Assembly: GCA_947095585.1 (NCBI GenBank)
Contig: OX352761.1
Coordinates: 32,269,777 to 32,333,776, forward strand
Source: Nephrocerus scutellatus
Lineage: Eukaryota > Arthropoda > Insecta > Diptera > Pipunculidae
Direction: 5' to 3'
DNA length: 64,000 bases
In this document: in pieces, positions 38,201 to 53,200 of the stretch
Layout: the number at the start of each line of letters is the position of its first letter
How positions within the stretch are numbered: position 1 is the stretch's first letter
Translations under genes and position numbers: made by a program
The notes under the pieces: generated by a model
Seen by the model: only the letters and a program-made list of their open reading frames with translations
Told to the model about the DNA's origin: nothing
Databases searched by the model: none

Positions 38201-41200
38201 TATGCCATGCCTTTACAGGTTCTACTAGTGATCTGATGTGGAACCAATTATTCACACAAATTGAACAATAACGTAAGTTAAGTACGTTAAATTCTGACCA
38301 CAATAACATACCAATTTGGGGTAATACAATAAACGTTAATTTAACGCTTCTAGTCTCTTAACTCGTGCCAAATCTTAACCACACGGGCTTACAATTGAGC
38401 CCTTATTCGGGCGTAGCGACCAATAAATAAATATCTTTGTATTTCTGCGGGCATTCAAGGCACATGTACATAGACATATCTCCCTTTCTATTCCTTTATT
38501 TCTTTTCACACGACCATAGACGAAAGTGACTGTTTCCTACGCTATAACATACCCTCGAAAGTAGGCATTATCCACACCAGTGTGCTAACATAGAAAATAC
38601 TTATGTTATTTACTGCACTCACAGTGAATACACATTCCCAAAGTAATTCTGCATTGCGCATAGCTAGTTTAGCAAAAAACCAGTTTTGATCGTGTGAAAA
38701 ATAGCGTACATTACTCACTTAAAATATAATATACCATTTCACAGGCCCATGAACGAAAGTGACTGTTTCATAAACTATAACCTAGCTTCGAAAGTAGCCG
38801 TTACACACACCAGTGAGTTAACATATAAAATACTTTTGTTATTTACTGCAGTCACAGCGAACGCACATTCCCATAGTAGTTTTGCATTACGCACAACCGG
38901 CTTAGCCGAAAAACCGATTTTGTTCCTTTGAAAAATAGCGTACATTACTCGCAGAAAAAGGCTCATCATAAACTGCACTTTCCTCGCTCGTTATATAATA
39001 TACTATAACGCACTTGGGCGTGTGCATATTTACAAAAAATATAAAGAAAATCTGTTTCTCAAATTCTTTAAAGGAAACCCAACTTTTTGTTATTCATGAC
39101 TCAATTTTGGCATAAATTTGCTTGCATTCTTTATCCAAAAGGTTGGAATAAATTGGTAGCGTAATCAAACTTTAATTATAAGTTATGACGTACCGCTGCC
39201 ATGTGAACTGCGTTATTAACGCGCAATGAATGCGTAACACATACAAGCAATTCGGTGGTAATAAACCTTCGGAATATTCGAGCAAAGGAAAATTGCCAAA
39301 TAAACTATAAATCTGTGGACACTATAGACGCCCGGCCTTCAACCGTCTCTTAGCAATTTACAGTAATTTAGGATAACAAAAAAATTAAAAGAGTTTCTAT
39401 ATTAACTGTAGGACAAAGGACGATTATTAGAGGCAATTTGTTGTTGTTCACTTCCCACAGTCTCTTCATTTCGATGCTGTGGACACAATTAATCATTTGC
39501 AACCAATTACACTTGGGTTATTTCTGTCCGACTTGTTAAATTTATATAAAAAATAGCGCACCCACAATCTTCGTTAGAAATTTTGCCTCAAACGCCAACA
39601 TCCGAAGGGCTAAAGTAGGTCAGTATCCATTATATGAAATTTATATTCAGTAAAAGTAAGTTGGTAAAATATATATACTTATTTTGTTCTCCAAACTGAC
39701 AGTTAGGGTTATCAAATACAAATAAAAAAACATCTACATATTACGATTGAAAAAATTTCAAATTTTATTTTTGCTAGAAAATAATTTTGAAACAAAAATA
39801 ATGAAAAATGTTAACATTCTAGTTGTTTTTGGTATTTGGTTGCCTGGTATTTAATGAAGATTATGAACCAAAGTTGAGTAGGTTTTCTTTATATTTTTGA
39901 TTAGGATGGAGTCACAAATATTATTGTCTTCAGAAAAACACTGCTTAGTCATGCTGCAACCAAATTTTTTTTTTCGTGTGGTTGCCAGTATTCTGCCTAA
40001 ATACTGGCTTCATACCAATTTTTTCATGCTTAACCCCCAGAATGGTTTTTGCATCATACTGAATGCAGTCATAGAGTTCTCGTTCGGCTGATTCAAAGAA
40101 TTATTCTTTTTCGTCGTTTGAGAAATCCTCTGTAGTTTCATGAACGTTTATGGGGCTCATGTTCTTAAATTGATTGAAAAAATTTCAAATTTTATTTTTG
40201 CTAGAAAATAATTTTGAAACAAAAATAATGAAAAATGTTAACATTCTAGTTGTTTTTGGTATTTGGTTGCCTGGTATTTAATGAAGATTATGAACCAAAG
40301 TTGAGTAGGTTTTCTTTATATTTTTGATTAGGATGGAGTCACAAAATTTTTCGGTTTCATGAAAGTACTCTAAAGACGCATGTCGCTTGGGTGGTTGAGC
40401 AAACGTTCACTAGCTAAAGCGGACATTAAAGGGCAAGTTGCAGTATTGTTGCTCATATTTTTAAAAATCACAAAAAAAAAAGTGAATTTTAAAAAAGGGA
40501 ACTAACTCCGCGAAAAACCGTATGAATAACAGTTTTTGCTTCAAACGTCAGTCCGCCCGACTATCATTAGTCGAATATAACCATAATGATTAGCAGTAGG
40601 GCTTTTTGGATATTGCTATAACTTAACACAATTTGGACACCCTCCATACTACGAACAAACAGGAACGAAAACACCACTTGAACAATGATGATGCCAATAT
40701 GTTATTAGTTTCACTGATCACCCAGTAGAATTTTAAAAATACTAAGTGATTACTCACAACAATCTTACGCTAAGAAGAAATTTTACACCAAGAAAATCAG
40801 GCTCTCAGGATATCCAGCTTTGTTGATAACCCGATTTTTGATGTGTTCTATCCCGTCAAAATAATATATCCCGTCCAATCATTGACCCATACAGAGTGCT
40901 GGTGCTTTTTAAGCTGACCTTCACACTCGTAGGCTAAAATAACTACGTTTTCAGCTTACCTACGGTGTGCTCACACGACCATAGGCGAAAGTGACTGTTT
41001 CCTACGCTATAACCTACCCTCGAAAGTAGGCATTATCCACAGTAGTGCGTTAGCATAGAAAATAAATTTGTTGTTTACTGCAGTCACAGCGAACACACAT
41101 TAACAGAGCACAACCGGTTGAGCAGAAAACCTGTTTTGGTCGTGTGAAAAATAGCGTAAATTACTTGCAGAAAATTGCTTATCATGCGAGTTAGAAGCTT

Positions 41201-44200
41201 GAAGCACGAGGCAGTAGCCGAGTTCGGTAATCTAACTTCCAATTTTTAATTTACGTGCTGTATAGGCGGACTTTCACACCTACAGTTTATACTCACTCTG
41301 TTTTCATTTACCTATAGTTCCCTGGTGCTTTACAAGCAGATCATCAAACTTTTAGGTTTAGCTCACTCCAATTTCGTTTGCCTACAGTTCGCTAGTGCTT
41401 TTTAGCGGACCTTCACACTCCTCGAAGAAACTCACTCTTTTCGTTATTTGCAGTGCGCTGCATTCTTATCAGTAAGTATCAATATTGTAAGAAGTATTCT
41501 TAAAGTAACTATAACCTCGCAAATAAAACCGATTTTAACGACTTCTAAATAAAAAAAAACTTTTAATTTGTAACCACACCGACCGACCAACAAACTCTGA
41601 ATCCGACGAGCGTTACCCCATTAAGCAGGGTTAAAATTTAAATGGATTTCAACTGTTACCACGGCACAAATTAAAAAAAAAATTTGAACTAAATTGTTTT
41701 ATTTCCATTGGATAAAATCATGTCCTTATCTATGGCAGCCCCCTTTTACTATGTAAAAGAAAGTAATAAATTGAGTTGCAGTGAACATTAAAACCGACAG
41801 TTCCCAGGAGGTGAAAGAAGAGCTTGGAAGTCAAGGACTAAGCATTGCAGGAAACGAACAAGAATTATTTATCAGATTGCAACAAGTCATGAAAGTAGCA
41901 AGCTGGTGAAGTGTTTACAACCGAAACGGAGCTAATAGAGTTAAAATTGTCTACTTCGGAAGATAAGATGTGGCTAACATGGACGCGCAGTTAAAAGTTC
42001 TAATGCAACGAATCAAGCAGCAAGGAGAACAATCGCAGCAACAAAGCCGGGAACTGAAGCAAGAATTAAATTTTGGAATAAGCGACAAGTTGGAATAGCA
42101 TTGGCAAAAGCTGAAGAAAGAGTTAGATCGACAAAATCAGCAATCGCATTAACAAAGCCAATGGCTAAAGAAAGAGCTGTATCTGCAAAGCCAAGTGAAG
42201 AATGTGTCCTTACAGTCGTGTTTTAAGGATTAAGGTTACGAAATCGCTTTGTTGTTGCCCGTGTGAAGAATGAATGTACATTGGGTCTAGATTTCCAGAT
42301 GTCACCAGATTTGAGGAAAAGTGGTGTAATGTGAAAATACCGCTCAAAATTACCGAGAATAACAATGAAAGGTAATTTCGAAAGTCTTGTGTCCTCCAGT
42401 ACAAACACAGTATAAGACTGTTGTTTCACGAATTACGGTCCAGATGAAAGATCATTTGACAGAAGAGCAGCTTAGGAAGAATAAAAGCGTGACGATTCAA
42501 TTGCTGCAATATTTCAATGGATGGGCAAGGAGAAAGACCGTAGTGACACGAACTCAATGGAATTCATTGAATATGTAAGATAAACTGCCTGTAAGACTAT
42601 GTGGTGATCTGATCATCAGCAGATTCAAAGATGAACTGCTTGTAAGACTATTTGAATCTGCTGATGGTCAGATCACCACATTGAACATAAATGATATTCA
42701 ATGTTCATGCTGCAGTAAAAAGCAACAGAGTGGATGCCAGCAACCGGATGAAAACGCTATATGATTTGTGGAGGATTTCGAGAAGATAATTTTCCAAGAT
42801 AAGAAAAGGAAACACAGCAAAGTTGTGAAGGCACTTACAATATCATCAAGAGGATTAATGATTTAGTATATCGGATACATCAAAGCCCCAGATGTAAAGT
42901 GGCGGTTGTCCACATCGACAGACTGACAAGGTAAAACGTCAGGAGAATTGCAGATTCTGTTTGGGAAGAACAAAATTAAGGTAGGGGTAATACTACAAAA
43001 ATATCTTTAGTAGACTTAACACAAAACCTTCTCTATAGAAAGCCCAACTCTACGCATACTAATGCTGTAAACCAAGACCAAACGCATGTGTGTTTGTGGG
43101 ATGTGAATACGGTGTACAAAAAATAAGAAGTCGCAAAGAGCGAGAAACGTAAGATGTGGTAGTGGGAAACAGAAATATTTTATATGGATTTTGCTCTTTA
43201 GTTGATTACTAAATACAAATACGTTTGGTCTCAATCTAAGCATGTATCTGTGTACGATCGGAACAGTTGGGCTTTCTATAGAGAAGGTTTTGCTTAACAG
43301 CGCCATCTGTAGACTCAGTAAACGCAATATTGTATACAAAATTATGTGGTGAATTTTACCAGTATTTTAGAGTAGAATAGAAAACAATATAACTTTCTCC
43401 AAACTGTTGATTAGGTATAACGTATAAGTACGCCATATTTCTACGCAGTGGTGTTAGTTATCACTTGGCTTTATACCAGATAATTGAAAGTAGATAAGGC
43501 AGTGTTAATTTGTAAACTCTAGAAATAGAATAGAAATAGTAGTTCTGAGTGCAGCTTTTGATTTGGCTGGAGCAGTGCTAATAAATTTCCAGAATATGTG
43601 TCATCATTATTCGAGGAAGCTTATATAATAATAATCATATTCGGGGCGACAGACCATTGCGGTCCAATGCCTAACCATTTGTGCTGCGCATGTATATTTT
43701 TGGACACAAATGGAAGGGACCTACAATTTAATGCCGTATCCGAACGTCGAATTAAAAAGCTTTCAGTGACAAGTTATTACTCTCCGACGTTTGTCAGATA
43801 TTCGCGAGAGGTGGGACACTGTGAAAAATACTTTTGGTGTTACAGAGATTCGATCCACGAACCTCCTGCTCAGCAGCCATGCATACATGAGCAACACAAA
43901 TGGGTCGCGAGAAGCTGGGCCTTGGACCGCAATGGTCTGTCGCGCCGAATATTATTATTATTACAATTTTAATAGTAGTACAGTTTTTGTTAATGAATAC
44001 GCATTACTAAAGTAGTAAGAAAGAAAGTTACGCATTATTTTAGTGCATATTAAGTTGGATGTGTGTATGCATGCGCAGATCGACCTACAGCTAAAAATTT
44101 AAAATTAATATTTGACTTAATGTATGCCTTTTTTATTGAGTTGACGTTAAAATTGAATGAAACAAAAAAATTATATTAGCCTAATGCGGTCGTTTAATTT

Positions 44201-47200
44201 TCCCCTTTGAAGGTATACACATGACACAAAACGACAAATCAAATTTATTTCAGTGCACCATCGAACTAGTGTGTTCCGCACCAGCAGACGAGCATTTGCT
44301 GAGCATTCACGGAGAAGCTAATAGACAACCTCATAATCAAAGGCACAGGGCACATTCGAACTGCCACATACATTAGGGCTGGTAGCTCCTTAAATTGAGA
44401 TATATATACATAGATACATTATTGTGTATTTAATGTTAATCTTAGGCTTCGAGTATTGTTGTGCGCGCATTTAATAGGCATGAAAATGGAAATGAACTGT
44501 ATCGAAAGAACTTCTACGCTATTGTTAACGTGATGCGTAGCTTTTCAAAACTGAAAGTGGATTTTTAAAATGATTTAAGTGGTTTACTATTTCCCTCTTT
44601 TGAAATCTCTTCTGTCCTGGGTGATGTTAATGTTTGCTGCCTGAATTGTGTGATATTTTAAGGGATTTGGATGCTGTGTGCAAAATAGTTTTCCCGTATT
44701 CCATTAACAAGGGAATAAGCTATGTGGCCTATGCAAACAAACTGATTTATGCCACAATTTCATTAATCCATCCTTCGTAGACGGAAGACAAAGAGAAACC
44801 TTCAAGTTGTTTACGTTTTAGATAAAGATAATCCTGTGGATTAGAAAACTGTGGCGTTTCTTTAGTTTTCAAATGGAAATTTCATCAACAACGTTATTAA
44901 CAATTATTAACAATACCGTAGTAAAAGCGGGTAAAGAAAAGAAAACTTTTTGAGAACTATTTTCAGTTTGCTATTCGATCCAGTTACGTTAAATTTGGTT
45001 TGATCTTGAGTTCTGGTCATTGCTTTCGCTCATATTTCACTTTTAAATATTAGTCAATTAGATGAAAGTATGCAGGAAAATATTTCACGACAGCAATTCA
45101 ACTCCATAGGTGAGAATTTAGGTAAACAAGCTTGTAAAGGGTGGGCCATCGGCTGGTCTGTTTTTAAATAACGTCTTATTTTAACATTGCCTACGGATAC
45201 GCGCTCAAAATAGTGTCAATCTGAAGGGCGATTTTGTTCGTAAAAGGAGAGTGAGACCGTGAGAGTTAAAGTTCAACGTTGGGGTAAATGTGTGTGTGTG
45301 TGTGTTAGGTTGACGGAATCGATATGTTCTCCAGAAGACACAAACAGAATGAAACAAAATGATACAACACAAATATAGAGCTGCTGGTATGAAATAAATC
45401 AATTTACGGTTGTATTGAAAGTTAAGAAACACTGAAAACTTTTTCTCTAAAGTCGAGCTTGTTTTGTCATGTGTTTTTACAGTGCGTTCCGTTGAGTCAC
45501 ACTAGCCTCAGGAGAATTCTTAACCGTATACCACTAATAAAGTACTCATACATACATACATACTCAGGCATTGAAGCAAGTGGCAAAGAGAAAAAGTGGC
45601 AGCTTGAAATTGACGTCTAAAAAATCATATTTTCGGATGTGACGCTTTTTTATCTTGTGGGAGAAAAACTGCCGAATTTAAAACTGAAAAAACCCACACG
45701 TAGTCATATAAGAAAATCCATCCTCAGCGTTTGAATGTTTGGTGGAGTTTTTGGAACAATGGCATGATTAGACCATTTTTCTTAGATGATAGAAATGGCA
45801 ACAAATTTACGGTCAATGGACATGATCCCAGCAGGGTTTGTTGGCTTTAAATGCCACAAGACCGAGCAACGATCAATATTTTTCGTGATCTTTTTTGTGA
45901 TATTGCTTTAAGCATGCGCGGAGCTGCGATTTGATGCCGTTTGATATTTTTGTGGGGTTCCGTTAAAGTTAGGCAGCTATTTGAAATATCTATTTGATAA
46001 TCAATAACTAATTGAAAGGTTTTTTTTGAATAAAGCATCAAAATATAAAATATATTGTCAATGCCATCAGTTGGCCTCTGGTGAATAAAAAAAGATACCA
46101 CTGGAAAATATAAGCTTCAATTAGGAGGGGTCTCTCTTAAGTGTTGGGTTAACTTTTAAGTATGTATTCACATTTGTAAAGTTGGTTAAAACTTAACTTT
46201 TTATTTAAAAAATCGTACGCTTCGAAAAACGTGTAAGGACTTTATTTTTTTGCTTAAATTCATTTAGAATAATATTACTTATTCAATAGTCCTACAATAT
46301 TAAAACGTTTTTGTCCTCCCATTATCCGTATTTCTTCAAATAGTCGTATTTCTAGGTCTTGATATAGGGATTCATTAAATATGATCATCCGGTATGGAAA
46401 AGAGTCATTTAAATATTTGCAAAACATACTATTATAGTCGAGGTATTTGCTTACTAGCTATACAATGATAGTTGTTCAGCGCCTAAAATAAAATAAATAT
46501 ATAATTCTAATTATACTAATACTAATTATATCAAATTCTTAACAATTTGTTTCTTATCATAAATTGCATTTTAAAAGGAATCCTCAATAGTATTTAACCT
46601 AAAATTGAAAAGAATCTACAATTAAGAGAGAAATGATTTATATTTCAATTATTAAATCTTTAAGTATATTCATCCATCATATTGTTACAAAAGAAGTTCA
46701 CACAGTGTTTTATTAGCATTGTGCTCATAAACCCACACTTTTGGCTCTACATCTTGATTTCTTCCTACATCAACTCAACCGTATATGTGAATACAGGAGC
46801 ATACCGCAACCCTTTAGTACACGTAGCTAGAGTTAAAACGATACAGCCAAGGTATCAAGTATACCTTTGCTCGACACTGGTATCGAAAGAAAGTATCGAT
46901 AACTACTTTTTATAACAAAAAAAAACAACCCATAAAAATTAAAATTTTTCATCTAAATTCTCTAATCGCAGAAATTGATATGGGAGCCCCTCGATCCTGG
47001 GCCATTTTTTTTTATTGTAGGAGAAAATCATCGAAACAAACATTTGACATCAGATGTTAAAATTGAAAAAGCTCAGATCATTTTATTCTGAGCACTTAGA
47101 GCACGCTCATACTCTGAGCAAATAAGAAACACGAACATTTATCTTGAGAACTCTTTGACTGCTCTGAACTAATTTATGAAAACGCCAAATGACAGAATAT

Positions 47201-50200
47201 TGTGAAAACTTGTTGTTCTATCTGTAAGTTGATATCGACAACAAAAAAAACGACATCAATAAAAATACAATTCAGTAAATAAAAATGTAAGTTGAAGTAA
47301 GCATAAAACATGTATGTCTCGTTTCATTTGCTGGGTTCATTTGTGCGTGCGCTAAGATTTCTCTCTCTCTCGGGGTAAATCGGGTAAATTTTTTAAAATT
47401 TTTGTTTGGGAGCCCCCCGACCCTGCAGCCCGAGGGGCCTCAAAATTTAATAGAAAGTGTTGTCTCCGGAAATACACATGTGTGCAAAATTTCAAAAAAA
47501 TCGGGCCATGGGAAGTGGGTTAAAAATTGATCGCAAGAATCCACGACAGACGACCGACGACCCACGGGCAAGTGAAGTTAATATAGAGAATTTAAAAAGT
47601 ATCGATACCTACTCGCATTGAATCAAAGTGAAAATATCCTATTTATTTATTTTGTATTTTGAATCTCTTTTAAGTGTTTTATTTAACTTTTTATATCGAA
47701 AAAAACATCGATTCCTGGTTTTGGTAATTGTTGCTCCCGTCTTTGAAAATAACCTTTCAGAAGGTATAGAGGAAGCTTCTACAACAATTTGATTTTAAAT
47801 TAGAAACATGACAAGTTTGTCTTCCCCCCTTACTAAATTCAGGTTGATGACAAGTTCCTTGTGACTGTTATCCGCTTGTGTTTCATCAACTTCCGAATCA
47901 TGTTTACTAGCTTCTTCAGTCAATGAATAGCTCTTCTACAGATACTGGGGTCTTGGAAGTAGACATTTTTGTACCTAGGATGCAATAACGTTGCAACTGC
48001 TGCATGAGAACAGTTAATACAATATTCAGATGTCACATGCCCATGCAAAAATTGCTGTGAACATATCGCTCCATAAGCATAAGACATCTATGTACTTAAT
48101 ATCTTTGATTATAGTCTATAGCTTGAAATCTGCGATTCAATTCGGAGTACAACGTTTTTTGGTGAATTCAAGAATTTTAAGAGAACGATAACGGTAGTTT
48201 TATGAAACTTTACCTTAAATGATTCAGAATGGCATGCATTTAAATTGGTTCATAAGATTAAATGCAGTCAAACTACAATCGTTGTTTGTGAAGTGGTTCA
48301 TTTTTTTGTATAAAAAGAGCTCATGGCAATTATTAAAGGATCCAAAAATGTACGGAAAAATTTACAAAATAAATGTTTCCACGGCCCTCATAGCAACAAA
48401 AACCTAATTCGGAGGTCAGAATTGGACCCCGACTGAACAGCCAAATATGATTTTCATTATGGACGAAGAAAGCTTAGCAAAATTTAAAGGCACTTCGCCT
48501 GATTATTAACGGCATCTATTCGGAAAAAGACAAAACGGCATAATAAATTAGTCGTCAAATATAATTTCAATGTACATTCTTTTTTTAGTTTTTTTTCAGA
48601 ATAAAAACCTTAAATAATGCATTTCATTATTAGGTTGGAATAAAAAAAACAACCCATAAAAATTAAAATTTTTCATGTAAATTCTCTAATAGGAGATGGG
48701 TACCTATGTGTTAAAATTTGAAGAAAATCAAATCCGGAATTTCAAATTGATTGATTTTTAAAAAATTTACATGGACACTACACGGGTCTCATGACCCTAT
48801 CACTCCAACAAATTAACAAAAATTATGTCCATCAGTGATACACATTTGTTAAAAATTTGAAGAAAATCGAGCTAATTTTTAAAAAATTTATATGAGCATC
48901 CCTCAGGGCCCGTTCACTCCAAAAACTTTACAAAAAATTTTGTCCATCGGAGATACAGAGGTGAATAAAATTTGAAGAAAATGTGGTTAATTTTTTGAAA
49001 CATTTTTATGGGGCCCACGACCCCGGCCACCAAAATTTTAGCAAAAGTGTTGTCCATCGGTGATACACACGTATATAAAATTAAAAAAAAAACGGGTTAA
49101 TTTTTTTTAAAAAAAATTTGGGGCCCCACGAACCCGGGGCCCGGGGTCTCCAAAATGTTTACAAAAATTGTTGTCTATCAGAGATACACATGTGTATAAA
49201 CTTTGAAAAAAATCAAGTAAAATTTTGTAAAATATTTGTATGGGAGCCCCCCGACCCCGGGGCCCGAGGGGCCTCAAATTTTAATAGAATGTGTTGTCTC
49301 CGGAAATACGCATGTGTGCATGTGTTCAATAAAATCGGACCTTGCGAAGTGGGTTAAAAATTGATCGAAAGATTCCACGACGACCGACGACCGAAGACCG
49401 ACATCCGTGCCACGGGCAAGTGAAGTTAATATAGAGAATTTAAAAAGAGCTTCATAGCTATCCGAACCTTAGGTGTGGTTGGATAAAGTGATCGGTAATA
49501 ATCAATATATGTACACCAAAAGTGCGCTTAATGTGTAGGTGTAGTTTGTTTTTCCAATAGCATGACTAAAAAAACAATTACAGTTTACATTTTATTGATA
49601 AGAAATTAGTCAACAGGAAAATCAAGTAACAAATGGACTCGACCGAGCATATACGAGTATTAAATTTGCCGAACTCTTTTCATTTGTTTTTCAGATATCT
49701 TCGGTTTTGTCCCAAACAGAATTGTCGAGAATATCTTACACATGTATTATATATTGCAGTTCGTATAGCACACGTGACACTATTATTAACCAAATATAAA
49801 GTTTGTATGTACACGTATATATGCAGCACGTGTCTTGGTAGGCGCTTCACACTATCTGGTGGCATCACCGGCGGTTAGCACCAAAAGAAAATCCGTGCCC
49901 CATCCGCAACCATGAAATGATTCCCTCACTAACGCGCTATTAAAATTAATATGCATGACATGCCACATTGACTGCGTGGCCGTCATCGGTGTACATCATA
50001 CAGCACGATAGAGCGCCAGGATGCACGACAGACATAATCCATACACCTTTAGAACAGAAGCATATTGTATTATTCACACCCTTTCTTCGTCCCCACACAA
50101 AACCGAAATCAGTCGTCCGAATCGACATATTTCATAATTTTATTTTTCACGAAAAATTGTAGAAATATCATATCTAATTATGAATTTTTAAAAACCATGA

Positions 50201-53200
50201 TGAATATTTTCACAAATTTTAAACAAACCTCAAAATATAAAAGATTACCGCCACGGTCGTTGATTATACTTTGTTAAAATTGTTAATTTGTTGCGTGTTT
50301 TAAATGATGAGAGTGGTAATTACGGAAGCAATAAGCTTGATTGAGTCTTGGTAGGATTGATTTCATATAATAGGCTTGTTTGAGTTGCAGAAATCTCCGT
50401 ATCCTCCGTATTCTCAGTAATTCGATCACGATTCCTCAAGGAAGAGTACGGAGACAAAATTATTTTGATTTCACACTCTCCTCGCTTTAGTGTTTGAATT
50501 TGACAAGTTGTTATTGCAGAGCTAACAGACATCTGAATATGTTGTTCAACTGAATGTAATCCATGAAGAGTGAGAGAGAGAAAATCTCTGAACCCTCAAC
50601 TATATCGAAAGCGCCTAATAATTCGAACAGCGATAATTGACAAGATTTAAATCTGAATCAAAGTTGAACTCGTTAAAAGCTTTTTAATAATAATGGAATA
50701 TCTTAAAAGCTTGTCGAACTAAGGTAAGCTTTGGAAAATGGGAAACTTATTTCAAAGCTCTTAAATATATGAGAAAGACTGAAATTTTTCACGCTTTTTC
50801 GTAAGAACCTAACTTGGTAAATAACGGGAAAATGTATTTGGTACATTTTTGAAGATTGGAATAAACTTTGTTTTAAGTTTATTTTATTTTCATATGTGTA
50901 CAATGAAATCAAGTTTAGGAAGCTTTTCTTTCCAGCTACATCCATCTAGCGGTCGTTTTCCGTAAAGGAAACTTATGTCTTATCTTTCCAAATGCACAAA
51001 CCGCATTCGAAACCGAAGCAATAATTTATTTCTCAAAGTGATATGGTTTTATTGGTTTTCGTGGTGAAAGCTCTGCAAATGGATTCTGATTATTTGTTAT
51101 TTATCTATGATGAATAACCGAGCTATTAATATAAACAATAACTTTTCAAACAAAACTACAATGTTATCAAATTTCAAGAACAAAATTTCCTGAGAAATTA
51201 GTTCGCTTGATCTCTCTTCGTCACCGTGATAAGTAAGCGAAACCTTACCCGCCGATTGCCGACGTGTAACATAGTTACAGTGTCGTTCCAAAACTTTTAA
51301 AATACAAACCAAATACAAATACAAATTAAGGTTGCAAGTATAGATATGATACCGTGGCTCAGTGGAAATGCGCGTGGCTACTGAGCAGGAGGTTCTTGGT
51401 TCGAATGCCAGTAACACCAAAAGTATTTTTCACGGTGTCCCACCTCTCGCGTATGGGTGACAAACGTTCCGAGAGTAATAACTTGTCACGGAAAGCTTCT
51501 CATTTGCCGTTCGAAGCCGGCCTTAAATTGTAGGTCCCCTTCCCTTCCATTTGTGTCCAAAAATAAAAATGCGCAACACGAGAAGCTAGGCCTTGGACCG
51601 CAAATGGGTGGGTCTGTCGCGCCGAATATTATTATTAAAAATATGATACAGAGAAAAAATACAATTAAAAAATAAGGATAAGGATTTATTTAGAAACAAT
51701 GAAATATAATGGTATTGTCGAATCTGCCCGAAAACAATGACACGTGAAAATTTCCAAGGATTGGTGTTTGCAATATAATAGAAAGTTCTGTCAATATTGC
51801 AAAGCTCTCCAGACATTTTTTTCCAAAGAATGTTATTAAAGTATACGTAATTTCATCTAAAATTTTAAAAATTTTAGCCTAGATGTCTTAGAGACCTTTT
51901 CTAGTTAGGCAACCTCAGCTTGACCAGTTAAAAAAACAGATGTCTAAAAGAGAGATCTCCTCTTCACAATGTGTCACTTACTTCAGAAAATCTTGGACTT
52001 TACCATAAGGGCCCTATTTCATCAAATTACATTTTATGTACAACTAAAAAATAATTTAAATTTTCTTTTTGTTCACAAGATGATGTTGAAATTAAAAGCC
52101 CAACTTACATTTTATATTGAAATGAATAATGAGAACTTTATTGAGTAAATTTAGGAATACTTCACAAACTTTTTGGGTAATTCGCTAATTTTGAGCCTGT
52201 TGAATTTACTAACATGACTAAACGTTTAAGCTATATTATATATATTTATGCACAGATATTCGTAAATGCCCTAAATATGTTATTCAACTTAAGTGCCAAT
52301 GTGCAGCATGCTATTGTGAACAATAACAGAAAGAAAAAACAACACATAAAATTTTAAATTTTTCATGTAAATTCTTTAAAATTTGAAGTATATACAGGGT
52401 GATTTTTTTAAAATATGCAGGTCTTTTATCTCGATAACTGTGCTAGATTAGAGAAAATTACTTCTAATGAAATTTGTTAATGGTCGAGGATGGACCTTGA
52501 AACTTATTATTTTCGGAGATATAGACTAATATTAGTTAGTTACATTTTGCTCACAATTTTTTTTTTTAAAGTGTATGATTTCAGAGATATGAACACAAAT
52601 TGATGCATACATTTTCATAAAGTAAATGCCAGGCAGCTCGAGAAGCTGTTTTCACTTTTAATAGCTTAATAAAAAAATGGAGGGCACAACCCGACTTTCA
52701 TTTCGTCACTTCGGGTTGTCAGATTTCCGTCAAAATCATCTGGCCCTCACAATTTATGTAAAAAACTTAAATATGAATTTTTATCTCGATAAGTTCAGCC
52801 GTTCGGGCTGTAGAGTGGACACAGACAGACATACAGACATGCATACATACAGACAGACAGACATAGATTTTTTTATTTTCGCTTTTTCTGACTCAGGATA
52901 TACGGTAATGGGTAAATCTGCAAAAATCCCAAGTTTGAGTTTTACTATGTAAAAGAAAGTAAAAGTACTCAAATGTATAGGTTCCAATTTAAAAACATCT
53001 AACTGAAGTCTCTATCTGCGAAACTAATAAGTTTAAGGGTCATTCAAAATCACCGCTAGACGGCCACCTCGACCTTAAAATAATGCGAGGCCCTCCGTGC
53101 TCTGTGGTTAAAAAAAAAACACCCATAAAATTTTAAATTTTTCATGTAAATCATCTTATCTCAGATACACCATCGTGGAAATTAGGGAGAGGAAAGTATG